From NCBI GenBank assembly GCA_029268305.1, contig JAJUGE010000011.1, positions 1 to 51,566 of the forward strand: 51,566 nt of DNA, read 5' to 3'. Below are positions 1 through 7,837 of the stretch, piece after piece. A program made the translations under genes and the position numbers. Each line of letters starts with the position of its first letter. Within the stretch, counting starts at the first letter, position 1. This DNA comes from Alphaproteobacteria bacterium (lineage in GTDB: Bacteria; Pseudomonadota; Alphaproteobacteria; JAJUGE01). A model generated the notes under the pieces. The model was not told the origin of the DNA, did no database searches, and saw only the letters and a program-made list of their open reading frames with translations.

Positions 1-141
1 CTTTCGCGCGGCGATCTAATGGTTTTCATCGAACGGCCCGTCTGCGCCGCCTTTCTCGCCATCACCTTCGCGATCCTGGCCTGGACGATCTACTCGGTGA
101 TCCGAGAGCGCAGTTTGCGCTCCGCCGCGGGCGTGGCGTGA
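1..141 (+). CDS. TctA-type tricarboxylate permease, C-terminal end
   Basis: Forty-six codons and a stop are open from the first base. The motif SRGDLMVFIERPVCAAF followed by one hydrophobic helix and a basic tail resembles the last membrane segment of the TctA large permease of tripartite tricarboxylate transporters, where S-x-GD-x-x-x-F-x-x-RP is common. The rest of the gene, and any tctB/tctC partners, lie left of the window. TctA normally works with a TctC binding protein in sodium-driven uptake of carboxylates. The only binding protein nearby (766-1926, opposite strand) is of the unrelated TAXI type, so the two need not cooperate. The call rests on a short tail. Confidence 0.6.
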   Translation, partial: LSRGDLMVFIERPVCAAFLAITFAILAWTIYSVIRERSLRSAAGVA

Positions 142-190
142 CTGGCTGAAAGATTGCGCAGCCGGTCGACCGCGACCGTAGTCGCCAGGG

Positions 191-514
191 CGTTACCGTG
201 AACGGGGCGGCCGGAATCCAGCCCTGCCGGTAGGCATCGGTGGACACGAGCCGCTCTTCAGGCGCGACTTCCAGGAAAACGCCGATCCCGTCGGACACCT
301 CGCCGTCAGGGGCCATGCATGACGATGTGCGAAGCGCCTCCGGCACGTTGATTCAGGACCTTCACTTCGGTAGTTCAGGATGAGGATGAAACCAACGTTC
401 GGGCAACCGCGGGTCCGACCAGCAACGCCACACCTTCGCGCGCGGCTCCTTCAGCAAGCACTCGAACCGCAGTTCGTGTCCTTCGACGTTTCCGGTGTGC
501 ACCGGCCGTTTCAT
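191..514 (-). pseudogene. Decayed SRPBCC/AHSA1-family gene
   Basis: Three consecutive pieces of an activator-of-Hsp90-like (SRPBCC/AHSA1) domain are read in three different minus-strand frames. The first, from an ATG at 514, has EPRAKVWRCWSDPRLPERWF. The second, near 310-375, reads VKVLNQRAGGASHIVMHGP. The third, near 191-310, reads GVFLEVAPEERLVSTDAY then GW. Together they follow the family order (PRxxVWxxWTDP, RPGG, GxYLEVxPxERLVxTDAF). The third part of the domain, which normally carries an HW and MGFHEGW-like end, is missing. Two frameshifts plus a truncation indicate real decay, not one sequencing error. The flanking stretch 515-765 shows no gene I can recognise. Confidence 0.6.
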
Positions 515-765
515 CCTGCAATGCCACTTCCAGCTTTCGTCGGTGTGGTCAGGATACGCCAACGCCGGGCCGCGAGGCATGGTCGCACGCTGCCGGCGCG
601 GCGCTCGGGTCGCGAGCTACGCTGGATGGCGCAAGCTCGGACGGTCGGCAATCTCCTGCCGGCATCAAGGTCTGCGATCGGCCGGGTTCGGCAGAAAGCG
701 AGCCGACAGGTACGGCGCCGCGACCTGGGTAGCGGCAGCCCGGTCGCCCGGGCGGCCGCCCCTGC

Positions 766-1926
766 TCAGCCGGCTGGCGTCAGGTGATCGGTTCGGTACT
801 GCTCCCAGAATTCCAGCCACGCAGCTTCGGCATCACCGCTGACCTCGCCCTTCTCGCGGCGGGCGTTGAACTCTGTCTGGGCCTGATCCCAGGCGGCGAT
901 GACCTTGTTGAGCCGTTCGAGGCGTTGCTCATGCCACGCCTGGTCCTCCGATCGCCAGAGGCCGCGCTCCTTCATCAAGCGGATTGCCCCGTCGTGCCAC
1001 GGAGCGTCCGCCGGCGGCCTGCCCGATTTCGACAGCTCCCAATCGACGCCGGTCGAGGTGGCGTCCTTGAAATCGTCGTAGACGCTGTCGATGGCCTTGA
1101 CGAGGTTGTAAACCTCGTCGGCGCTCGTTCGCGCATAGGTGGTGATCATCGGATAGCGGATGCCGATCAGGTCCTTGGGGTTATCCTCCGACAGCGCGGC
1201 GCCGCGCGTCTCCCGCATCGGCTGGAAGAAGTCTGCAACACGCTTGATGTTCTCCCACCCCTCGGCGTCATCCGGGGGAAACTCCAGATAGGAGAGGCCC
1301 CTCGGACTCGCTTCGATCTCGCGCATGTTGCCGGACGTGGTGACGGAGCTGAAACCGTCGATCTGATTGTTGATCACGGCATCCTTCAGCACCGAATAGC
1401 TGCCAAACCAGACGACTTCGATGTCGTCGCGGGTGTAACCGCCGAAAGCCAGATAGGCATCCTGCTTGACGTTGACCGACGGGTTTCCTTTGACGTAACC
1501 GATCCGCTTGCCCTTGAGGTCTTTGGGGAAGCGGATACCGGCATCGGCCGCCACCGCGAGCGTGTTGGCGGCCGGCTTTCCCAGGGCGATCCGGATATCC
1601 TGTGGCCCCCAGGAGGATCCGGCAAAGTCGAATGTCCCCTCGGCCGCGAAATAGGCTTCGTTGGCGAGGAACCCATACTGGGCCTTATCGGTCGTCACCG
1701 GCAGCAGGCGGCCGATCGAGGTGCCCGAGGGGACGATGCGGACCCGCGTCTGGTATTTCTTCATCACGGCGTTGGCGATTGCCGAGGCTTCGGCATAGCC
1801 GCTGGAGCCGAGATCGTAGGAGGTCCAGATCATCGTCTGCGGCAGCGTGACCTCGTCGGCCATGAGCGGCTGGGCGACCAGCGGTATGGCGGCAATCGAG
1901 CAGAGTAATTTGGGTAGCAATCTCAT
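766..1926 (-). CDS. TAXI-family TRAP transporter solute-binding protein
   Basis: The 386-residue product begins with a clear Sec signal peptide (MRLLPKLLCSIAAIPLVAQP, then ADE). The mature part has TAXI-family features: a TMIWTSYDLGSSGYAEASAI opening, a VRIVPSGTSIGRLLPV loop, a KGKRIGYVKGNPSVN segment and a D-x-V-W-F-G-S-Y stretch typical of the second lobe. Such proteins bind small acids outside the inner membrane and deliver them to a fused DctQM permease, but no TRAP permease is present here. The start at 1926 follows GGAGGAG eight bases upstream; a longer frame to 1959 lacks a ribosome site. It lies 124 bases downstream of the DUF2189 gene on the same strand. Confidence 0.85.
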   Translation of the reverse strand: MRLLPKLLCSIAAIPLVAQPLMADEVTLPQTMIWTSYDLGSSGYAEASAIANAVMKKYQTRVRIVPSGTSIGRLLPVTTDKAQYGFLANEAYFAAEGTFDFAGSSWGPQDIRIALGKPAANTLAVAADAGIRFPKDLKGKRIGYVKGNPSVNVKQDAYLAFGGYTRDDIEVVWFGSYSVLKDAVINNQIDGFSSVTTSGNMREIEASPRGLSYLEFPPDDAEGWENIKRVADFFQPMRETRGAALSEDNPKDLIGIRYPMITTYARTSADEVYNLVKAIDSVYDDFKDATSTGVDWELSKSGRPPADAPWHDGAIRLMKERGLWRSEDQAWHEQRLERLNKVIAAWDQAQTEFNARREKGEVSGDAEAAWLEFWEQYRTDHLTPAG

Positions 1927-2050
1927 AGACGTTCTCCTCCGTTGATGTGTCCCCGCCATCTGCGTGACGGTTGAGGCGACATCTCATACGAATCGAACGC
2001 CATGGTCCAGACTGTAAACCGGCTGACGGCCGGAAGATGCTTGCTTGCAT

Positions 2051-2980
2051 CTACTGGAAATTGCGGAACCGACCATCCCGAACGAACAGTCTCGGGGCAG
2101 TCTTGTTAGCCTTCTTGATTGACGATCCGGCCCCGTCGTTGCCCGGGACTCGGTGCCGGTTCCGGATAGCTTGGGGGAACGGTGAGGTATTTCGTTCGCC
2201 GATCGCGCGCCATGCGTGCCAGGTGCCGTAGCCGAGCACCGGGAAAACGATGATCAGTCCGAGAAGTCCGGTCGCGGCACTCAGGCCCATGCCGGCGGCG
2301 ACGATCGCGCCCCAGGCGAGGCAGGGGAGCAGGTTGTGCGTTGTCATGGCGAAGCTGAGGCCGAGCGCGGTCAGCGCATCGCGCCGCTCCGCCAGGAGCA
2401 TCGGCACCGAAAAGAGGCTGAGCGCAAAGGCAAAGCCGGCGAAGAGTCCGCCGATGGCCGAGCCGACGACCAGGAGCGCCCAGCCGCGCGGCGTGGTCAG
2501 GACGTTGGACAGCGCGTCTCCCGCCCCTGGGAGAGGCGCGAAGCCGAAGAACAGCGCATAGAGAAGGTCGGCAGCGCGCAGCCAGAACAGCACCAGAAGG
2601 CCGAGCAGGAGCCCTGCGTATGCCAGCTGCGCTCCGGCCGCGGGACGCACCAGAAGCATCTGGCGCAAGGACGTGCCCTTGCCCTCCAGGCGCCGGCGGG
2701 CAAGCGCGTAGAGGCCGATAGCGAGAAACGGCCCGACGATCAGGAAGCCCGCGATGGCCGGCAGGGCTAGATAGAGCAACCCCGATGCCGCAAGCCCCCA
2801 AAGCACGGCATAGGAAAGCCCGACGAGGAATCCGCCATAGGCGAGGCTCTGCCCGAGAGCCGCAAGGAAATCGCGCCAGCCGGCCGTGAGCCAGTCGAGC
2901 GCGGCGCGCGCCGGCAGGTCGCGCGCGAGCGTCGATGCCGGGCGCTGTGGCGGGCGGAGGGTAGGAAGCGGTTCCAGCAT
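2051..2980 (-). CDS. DUF2189 integral membrane protein
   Basis: A 309-residue, strongly hydrophobic protein with about six membrane segments, beginning after an approximately 40-residue N-terminal stretch. Length and pattern match the DUF2189 family, which in alphaproteobacteria is often found beside cbb3 oxidase genes; its biochemical role is unknown. The start at 2980 follows AGAGGG. The stop of the small membrane gene upstream lies 13 bases away, so the gene is probably the last member of the cco operon. The C-terminal 50 residues are polar and basic and look unlike the rest, so read-through into former intergenic DNA is possible. Confidence 0.75.
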   Translation of the reverse strand: MLEPLPTLRPPQRPASTLARDLPARAALDWLTAGWRDFLAALGQSLAYGGFLVGLSYAVLWGLAASGLLYLALPAIAGFLIVGPFLAIGLYALARRRLEGKGTSLRQMLLVRPAAGAQLAYAGLLLGLLVLFWLRAADLLYALFFGFAPLPGAGDALSNVLTTPRGWALLVVGSAIGGLFAGFAFALSLFSVPMLLAERRDALTALGLSFAMTTHNLLPCLAWGAIVAAGMGLSAATGLLGLIIVFPVLGYGTWHAWRAIGERNTSPFPQAIRNRHRVPGNDGAGSSIKKANKTAPRLFVRDGRFRNFQ

Positions 2981-2993
2981 GGTCGGGACCCTC

Positions 2994-3158
2994 TCAGCAG
3001 GCGCGTTGCGCCGGTGCACCGGTCGCGGTCTCGTTCAGCACACAGGCGGTCTGCGAGGTGAAGGCCACGGTCACCATGTAGCCCTTGTACGTTGCGAACA
3101 GCACCACGAGCACAAGCACGCCGCCGATAGTGAAACGCTTCTGCGCGCGCGGGGTCAT
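2994..3158 (-). CDS. Small membrane protein in the cco operon
   Basis: A 54-residue gene whose ATG overlaps the ccoP stop codon as ATGA. The product starts MTPRAQKRFTIGGVLVLVVL, giving one N-in membrane helix after a basic N terminus, and carries two cysteines (in QTACVLNE and at the C-terminal residue). Translational coupling to ccoP and placement before DUF2189 support a real gene. It is not CcoQ, which is present separately, and not FixH or CcoS by sequence or length. A role in oxidase assembly or as a minor subunit is inference from position only. Confidence 0.65.
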   Translation of the reverse strand: MTPRAQKRFTIGGVLVLVVLFATYKGYMVTVAFTSQTACVLNETATGAPAQRAC

Positions 3159-4087
3159 TCCCCGGTTTCCCGCTGAGCTTGTGTCGCCTCGCCCTCGGGC
3201 CTCGCCGCCAACCGGGCCACGTACAGCGCGAGCACGTTGATCTTGGCCTCACTGATGCGGGCGGACCAGTAAGGCATCACCCCGCGTCGCCCCCGCCGGA
3301 GCGTTTCCATGATCGTCTGGACGTCCTGACCGTAGATCACAGCGTCATCGACCAGCGACGGAGCGCCGTTCATCAGGCCGCCGATGCCGCCTTCGCCGTG
3401 ACAGGTCGCGCAGTTCTCGGCGAAGAGCATCGCTGCCTCGCTCTCGTGATTGGCGGCGCCCGTCGGCAGTGCAGCGACGTATTCAGCGAGCGCGACGCGC
3501 TCCGCCCGATCCATCCAGTCGAAGGTTGGCATCTCCGCCCAGCGGGTCTCCGGATGTGCGGCATTGATCCCCACTTGCAGCGTGAGGGCGATCTGCTCGG
3601 GCGTGCCGCCCCACAGCCAGTGATCGTCGTGCAGCACCGGGTATCCCGGCCCGCCATGGCCGTCACGGCCGTGGCAGGCGGCGCAGTTGTCCTGGTAAAG
3701 CCGGGCTGCGGCGGGCATGGCCACTGCCATCAGGGCAGCGTCGCTCGCCAATGCGTCGAAATCCGGATTCTCGAAGCGGTAGAGCCAGTCCGCTCGCAGT
3801 TTCGCGAGGTCGCTCAGGCGCTCTTCGGCCATCTTCTGCTGGTCGAGGCCGAGTAGTCCGCGCGTATAGTCGCGGCCGAGCGGCCAGGCCGGCAACAGGA
3901 TCCACGCCACGACCGAGTACGCGAAGGTCAGTACCAGCGCCAGCAGCGCGATCTTCGGAAAGGGCGTGTTCAGCTCCTTGATGCCGCCCCATTCATGGCC
4001 AGTGAACTCATAGCCCGTGACCGGGTCGATCTCGCGGTTGCCGGTGTGCGGGTCGGCGCCGGGCAGCGCCCTCGGATCGGTGGTCAC
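3155..4087 (-). CDS. ccoP: cbb3-type cytochrome c oxidase subunit III (CcoP)
   Basis: A 310-residue di-haem cytochrome c subunit. A soluble N-terminal part with DPVTGYEFTGHEWGGIKELN (the usual CcoP start motif) leads into a membrane anchor at about residues 45-68. Two cytochrome c domains follow, with haem motifs CAACH at 135-139 and CATCH at 226-230. CcoP carries electrons from cytochrome c to CcoO and CcoN. The start is GTG, overlapping the ccoQ stop (GTGA). It is the fourth gene of nsrR-ccoNOQP. Confidence 0.97.
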   Translation of the reverse strand: MTTDPRALPGADPHTGNREIDPVTGYEFTGHEWGGIKELNTPFPKIALLALVLTFAYSVVAWILLPAWPLGRDYTRGLLGLDQQKMAEERLSDLAKLRADWLYRFENPDFDALASDAALMAVAMPAAARLYQDNCAACHGRDGHGGPGYPVLHDDHWLWGGTPEQIALTLQVGINAAHPETRWAEMPTFDWMDRAERVALAEYVAALPTGAANHESEAAMLFAENCATCHGEGGIGGLMNGAPSLVDDAVIYGQDVQTIMETLRRGRRGVMPYWSARISEAKINVLALYVARLAARPEGEATQAQRETGE

Positions 4088-4251
4088 GGTCGGTTCTCGG
4101 GGTGCGCCTCCGGCAGGATCGAGCGGGCGATTCGCTCCTGCTCAGCCCGCCGACGCGGGTTGTAGGCCCGGATGAACACGATCATCAGAAAACCGCCCAT
4201 CCAGATCGGTCCTACCGTCTTGGCGATCAATACCAGCGTCTCATGGGTCAT
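4084..4251 (-). CDS. ccoQ: cbb3-type oxidase subunit IV (CcoQ)
   Basis: A 55-residue protein with one membrane helix (VGPIWMGGFLMIVFIRAY) followed by a basic NPRRRAEQER segment, as in CcoQ/FixQ, which stabilises the cbb3 complex. The ATG overlaps the ccoO stop as ATGA and the stop overlaps the ccoP GTG, so all three genes are translationally coupled. The order O-Q-P is the standard one. Confidence 0.93.
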   Translation of the reverse strand: MTHETLVLIAKTVGPIWMGGFLMIVFIRAYNPRRRAEQERIARSILPEAHPENRP

Positions 4252-4976
4252 GGCATGTCCTGCACGAGCGTGTCGTGGGCGGCACGTGTCAGGGTGCCGA
4301 GCGACTGCAGGTAGGCCACCAGCGCATCCATCTCGGTCACGCGTGACGGGTCTCCGTCGAAAGCACGTACCGCCACACCCTCGCCGTAACGTTCGCGCAC
4401 CCTCTCGGCATCGTCCCCGTCGGGCCTGCTCTGCGCCAGCGCATCGGTGACGGCGTTCTCGATCATGGCATCGTCAAAAGGCACGCCGAGGCGCGCCAGC
4501 GTCGCGAGGCTATCCCTGATGAGATCGGTGTCGAGAGGCCGCCACAGCCAGGGATAGGCCGGCATGATCGACACCGGCACGACGCTTCGCGGGTCGTTCA
4601 GATGCGCGACGTGCCAGGCGTCCGAATATTTCTCGCCCAGGCGGGCCAGATCGGGGCCGGTACGCTTCGAGCCCCAGAGCATCGGGTGATCGTAGGCGCT
4701 TTCGGCAGCCAGCGAATACGGTCCGTAGCGGTCCAGTTCGTCAGCGAGGCTGCGCACCATCTGACTGTGGCAGGCATAGCAGCCTTCGCGGATGTAGATC
4801 TCGCGTCCGGCCAGCTCCAGCGGCGTGTGGGGGCGCATGTCCTCGGGGATATCGACCGTCTCCTCGATGGTGAACAGCGGCGCGATCTCGACGATACCGC
4901 CGACCGAGGCCACGACGATGATCGCGGCCACAAGGCCCATGGAGACCTTTTCGAGGTTGTAGTGCAGCCTCAGCAT
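4248..4976 (-). CDS. ccoO: cbb3-type oxidase subunit II (CcoO)
   Basis: A 242-residue mono-haem cytochrome c subunit with a single N-terminal membrane anchor (residues 11-33) and haem motif CYACHSQ at 66-70, followed by the family signature GSKRTGPDLARLG. It passes electrons from CcoP to CcoN. The start at 4976 is chosen because it begins MLRLHYNLEKVSMG, matches family starts and lies four bases after the ccoN stop. A longer frame would overlap ccoN by 44 bases. Confidence 0.96.
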   Translation of the reverse strand: MLRLHYNLEKVSMGLVAAIIVVASVGGIVEIAPLFTIEETVDIPEDMRPHTPLELAGREIYIREGCYACHSQMVRSLADELDRYGPYSLAAESAYDHPMLWGSKRTGPDLARLGEKYSDAWHVAHLNDPRSVVPVSIMPAYPWLWRPLDTDLIRDSLATLARLGVPFDDAMIENAVTDALAQSRPDGDDAERVRERYGEGVAVRAFDGDPSRVTEMDALVAYLQSLGTLTRAAHDTLVQDMP

Positions 4977-4980
4977 CGGC

Positions 4981-6621
4981 TCACTCCGCGGGCTGGACGG
5001 CGAGGGGACGATCAGTTTCGTCAACCCGGTCTCCTGCGGCGCGCATCGTGGCGCGGCAGTTCAGCGCGCACAGCACGGCGCCGATCAGGAACAGGCCTCC
5101 GCCGAGTGTGCGGGCGGCATAATAGGGAAGCATCGCCTCAACTGACTCGATGAAGCTGTACGACAGCGCGCCGCCTTCGTCATAGGCGCGCCACATCAGC
5201 CCTTGCGTGATGCCGGCGTTCCAGAGCGAGACCACGTAGATCAGCGTTCCCGCGATCGCGAGCCAGAAGTGCCACTCGACCGCCCGGGGCCAGGCCATGT
5301 CCGCGTGGCCCCGGAGTTTCGGCACCAGGCTGTAGATTGCACCGAAGATGATCATGGCCACCCAGCCGAGCGTGCCGGCATGAACGTGTCCCACTGTCCA
5401 GTCGGTGAAATGCGAAAGCGAGTTCACCGGTCGGATGGCGAGGAACGACCCCTCGAACGTCGACAGGCCGTAGAACACGGCGGCCACGAACATGAAGCGC
5501 AGGGTGGCGTCGTCCCGGACCTTGTGCCAGGCACCGTTGAGCGTGGCGATGGCATTACCGGCCGAAGCCCAGGAGGGCACCAGCAGCATCACCGAAAATG
5601 TCATTCCCAGCGTCTGCACCCAATAGGGGAGCGCGGTGTAATGCAGGTGATGCGACCCTGCCCACATATAGAAGAACACAATCCCCCAGAAGCTCAGGAT
5701 CGACAGCCGGTAGGACCAGATGGGTCGCTGCGCCCGCACCGGCAGGAAGTAGTAGAGCATCCCGAGAAATCCGGCCGTCAGGAAGAAGGCGACTGCGTTG
5801 TGCCCGTACCACCACTGGATCATCGCATCCTGAACGCCGGACCAGATGGTGAAGCTTTTGCCGGAGCCCCAGGTGATCGGGATCGCGAGGTTGTTGACGA
5901 TGTGCAGCATCGCCACGACCAGAATGAAGGCCATGTAATACCAGTTCGCGACGTAGATGTGAGGCTCGGCCCGACGCGCGAGCGTGCGGATGTAGAGCGC
6001 GAAGTAGGTCACCCACACCACGACGAGCCAGACGTCGGCATACCACTCCGGCTCGGCATATTCCTTCGACTGCGTCTGCCCCATCAGGTAGCCGGTCGCT
6101 GCCCAGAGGCAGAAGAGGTTGTAGCCGAGCAGCACGAACCACGGACTGACCGAGTCCGCCAGCCGCGCGCGCGACGTGCGCTGGAGCACGTAGAACGAGG
6201 TGGCGATCAGGGCGTTGCCGCCGAAACCGAAGATTACACCGGAGGTGTGCACCGGGCGCAGCCGCCCGTAGCTGGTTGCCGGCCAGGCGGGCGTCGCCTC
6301 GGGCCAGTACATGAGCGCGGCGAGCCAGACGCCGACACCCATGCCGATCACGGCCCAGACCAGCGTCATGACGATCCCGAAGTTGACGGGGGCGTCGTAG
6401 AAACGCGCGAGCTGCCGCGGCGAGGGCTCCGGCCGGTCGTAAAGTGACCCTCCGAGCATGACGCTGAGAGCGGTTCCGAGCACCAGAGCCATGCCCCCGT
6501 GAAGCGCCATGGGCCCCTGTTTTGCAGCAGCAATCATCACCAGGCCCATCACGGCGAGGATGATTGACAGGACGATGCCGATCCGTCGCTCTTTCGACGT
6601 CAGGGTTGCTGTCACGTCCAT
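4981..6621 (-). CDS. ccoN: cbb3-type cytochrome c oxidase subunit I (CcoN)
   Basis: The 546-residue catalytic subunit reduces oxygen to water at a haem b3-CuB site in the inner membrane. Visible ligands include His125 (LRPVHTSG), His274 in the CuB motif WWYGHNAVAFF, His324-His325 in AGSHHLHY, and His412 and His414 in GHVHAGTLG, which bind the haems. About twelve membrane helices are evident. The start at 6621 follows an AAGG site. Only 16 bases separate it from the stop of the nsrR-like gene, so there is no room for its own promoter. The assembly genes ccoGHIS are not in the window. Confidence 0.97.
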   Translation of the reverse strand: MDVTATLTSKERRIGIVLSIILAVMGLVMIAAAKQGPMALHGGMALVLGTALSVMLGGSLYDRPEPSPRQLARFYDAPVNFGIVMTLVWAVIGMGVGVWLAALMYWPEATPAWPATSYGRLRPVHTSGVIFGFGGNALIATSFYVLQRTSRARLADSVSPWFVLLGYNLFCLWAATGYLMGQTQSKEYAEPEWYADVWLVVVWVTYFALYIRTLARRAEPHIYVANWYYMAFILVVAMLHIVNNLAIPITWGSGKSFTIWSGVQDAMIQWWYGHNAVAFFLTAGFLGMLYYFLPVRAQRPIWSYRLSILSFWGIVFFYMWAGSHHLHYTALPYWVQTLGMTFSVMLLVPSWASAGNAIATLNGAWHKVRDDATLRFMFVAAVFYGLSTFEGSFLAIRPVNSLSHFTDWTVGHVHAGTLGWVAMIIFGAIYSLVPKLRGHADMAWPRAVEWHFWLAIAGTLIYVVSLWNAGITQGLMWRAYDEGGALSYSFIESVEAMLPYYAARTLGGGLFLIGAVLCALNCRATMRAAGDRVDETDRPLAVQPAE

Positions 6622-6637
6622 CCGTCAGGACCCTTCT

Positions 6638-7054
6638 TCATGCTGCCTGATGCGGCGCGAGCGCGACTTCTGCGAGCGTCGCGCGGTCGAGTTCGGCGAG
6701 AAACGCCGCTTCGGCAGACCGGATGCGTGCCTTGAGCCGACAGCGGCCGTCGATCGGGCAGGCGCCGCCGCCGGCGCTCAGGCACTCGACCAGCGGTTGC
6801 CCGGCTTCCAGCAGACGCACCACCGACCCCAGCCGGATCTCCGACGCCGGCAGGGCCAGTGCAGCGCCGCCGCCACCGCCGCGTCGCGTTTCGACCAATC
6901 CGGCGCGGGCGAGGCGCTGCATGATCTTGGCCAGATGATTCCGCGACACGCCGAATTCTTCCGCCAGCTCCGCGGTCGAGAAGGCACGGCCCGGCGTGCT
7001 GGCCATCCGCATCAGCATGCGCAATCCGTAATCCGTGAAAGAGGTGAGGCGCAT
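6638..7054 (-). CDS. nsrR: NsrR-like Rrf2-family iron-sulfur regulator
   Basis: A 138-residue Rrf2 protein. Its N terminus MRLTSFTDYGLRMLMRMA, with Asp8, matches NsrR, where that acid is a cluster ligand. A winged helix with SRNHLAKIMQRL follows. Three cysteines at 91, 99 and 105 (C-x7-C-x5-C) would hold the cluster. NsrR represses nitrosative-stress genes until nitric oxide damages the cluster. The start at 7054 matches the family start; a longer frame runs through the operator. It is the first gene of the ccoNOQP transcript and lies divergent to a hemerythrin-like repair protein, a known NsrR target type. A related Rrf2 regulator such as RirA or IscR is less likely given the neighbours. Confidence 0.8.
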   Translation of the reverse strand: MRLTSFTDYGLRMLMRMASTPGRAFSTAELAEEFGVSRNHLAKIMQRLARAGLVETRRGGGGGAALALPASEIRLGSVVRLLEAGQPLVECLSAGGGACPIDGRCRLKARIRSAEAAFLAELDRATLAEVALAPHQAA

Positions 7055-7078
7055 CGCCGCTGCCGTTCGCAGTGAATC

Positions 7079-7093
7079 GGTATTTACAATACC
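7079..7093. promoter_or_regulatory. Palindromic operator upstream of nsrR-like gene
   Basis: GGTATTTACAATACC is a perfect 6+3+6 inverted repeat, 24 bases upstream of the nsrR-like start and in AT-rich DNA that stands out from its surroundings. It would overlap a candidate -10 region read leftwards, which suits repression of nsrR-ccoNOQP, probably by the Rrf2 protein itself. The binding assignment is inference. Confidence 0.6.
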
Positions 7094-7103
7094 TATTCCG
7101 TGA

Positions 7104-7125
7104 TTAGTCTTGTTTGCAAGACCAA
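7104..7125. promoter_or_regulatory. Second inverted repeat in the nsrR-RIC intergenic region
   Basis: TTAGTCTTG and CAAGACCAA flank a TTTG spacer, giving nine-base arms with one mismatch. The site lies 10 bases from the first palindrome, at about where the -35 region of the leftward promoter would be. It could bind a second regulator or form a hairpin in a rightward leader. It is not an FNR/FixK box (no TTGAT-N4-ATCAA). Confidence 0.4.
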
Positions 7126-7348
7126 ACCGCAATGGGCGTCATGTCTGTTTCCGCGCCGCTTCCGCAGAACGTCTCCCGCAGGCCGATGATGAGGGCGGAC
7201 GGAGGTGTTCGCGCCCGTGAGGGCGATTTCCGGGACCATCTGACGCGATGATGTCCACGGCCCGAGCCAGCTCCCATCACTCCGCCGTGCGGGAGGCTCA
7301 AGCTACCGGAAGCAGTTCCCGTCCTTCGCTCACGTAAGGATGCTCCCG

Positions 7349-7837
7349 ATGACCGACGCTGCTCCTGTCCAAGACCCTGCCGAACTGACCCGTTACATCG
7401 AGGCACGATTTCACGTGCGCCACCGGACACAGTTGCCGCCTCTGGTTCAGATGGCGAGGTCGGTCGAAACCGTGCATCTGGGCGAGGATCACCGGCCCGG
7501 AGGGCTTTCCGACATCCTGCGCCGCATGATCGGTGAGATGGAGGTTCACATGAAGAAGGAGGAGTTGATCCTGTTTCCCGCCATCCGCAAGGGGGGCAGG
7601 CCCGGGATCGAGGGCCCGATCGCCATCATGCGAGCGGATCACGACAATCATGCAGCGGAAGTCGCCGAGATCCGCCGGCTGACCGAGGACCTGACCTTGC
7701 CGGAGGGCGCCTGCGGCACATGGGCCGCCCTCTACGCCGGGCTGGAGGAATTCATCAACGACTTCGAGGAACACATGCGGCTGGAGAACGACGTGCTCTT
7801 TCCGCAGTTCGAGCGAGGAGTCGCGGCCAATGACTGA
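7349..7837 (+). CDS. Hemerythrin-like iron-centre repair protein (YtfE/DnrN type)
   Basis: A 162-residue HHE-domain protein. The start ELTRYIEARFHVRHRTQLPP, and helices carrying EVHMKKEELILFP and EEHMRLENDVLFP, match the C-terminal di-iron domain of repair-of-iron-centres proteins, which help cells rebuild iron-sulfur clusters after nitric-oxide attack. The N-terminal ScdA_N domain found in some members is absent. The start at 7349 has AAGGA nine bases upstream; an ATG at 7340 overlaps that site. It is divergent from the nsrR-like gene and overlaps the next gene by eight bases. It could alternatively act as a nitric-oxide or oxygen sensor. Confidence 0.82.
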   Translation: MTDAAPVQDPAELTRYIEARFHVRHRTQLPPLVQMARSVETVHLGEDHRPGGLSDILRRMIGEMEVHMKKEELILFPAIRKGGRPGIEGPIAIMRADHDNHAAEVAEIRRLTEDLTLPEGACGTWAALYAGLEEFINDFEEHMRLENDVLFPQFERGVAAND

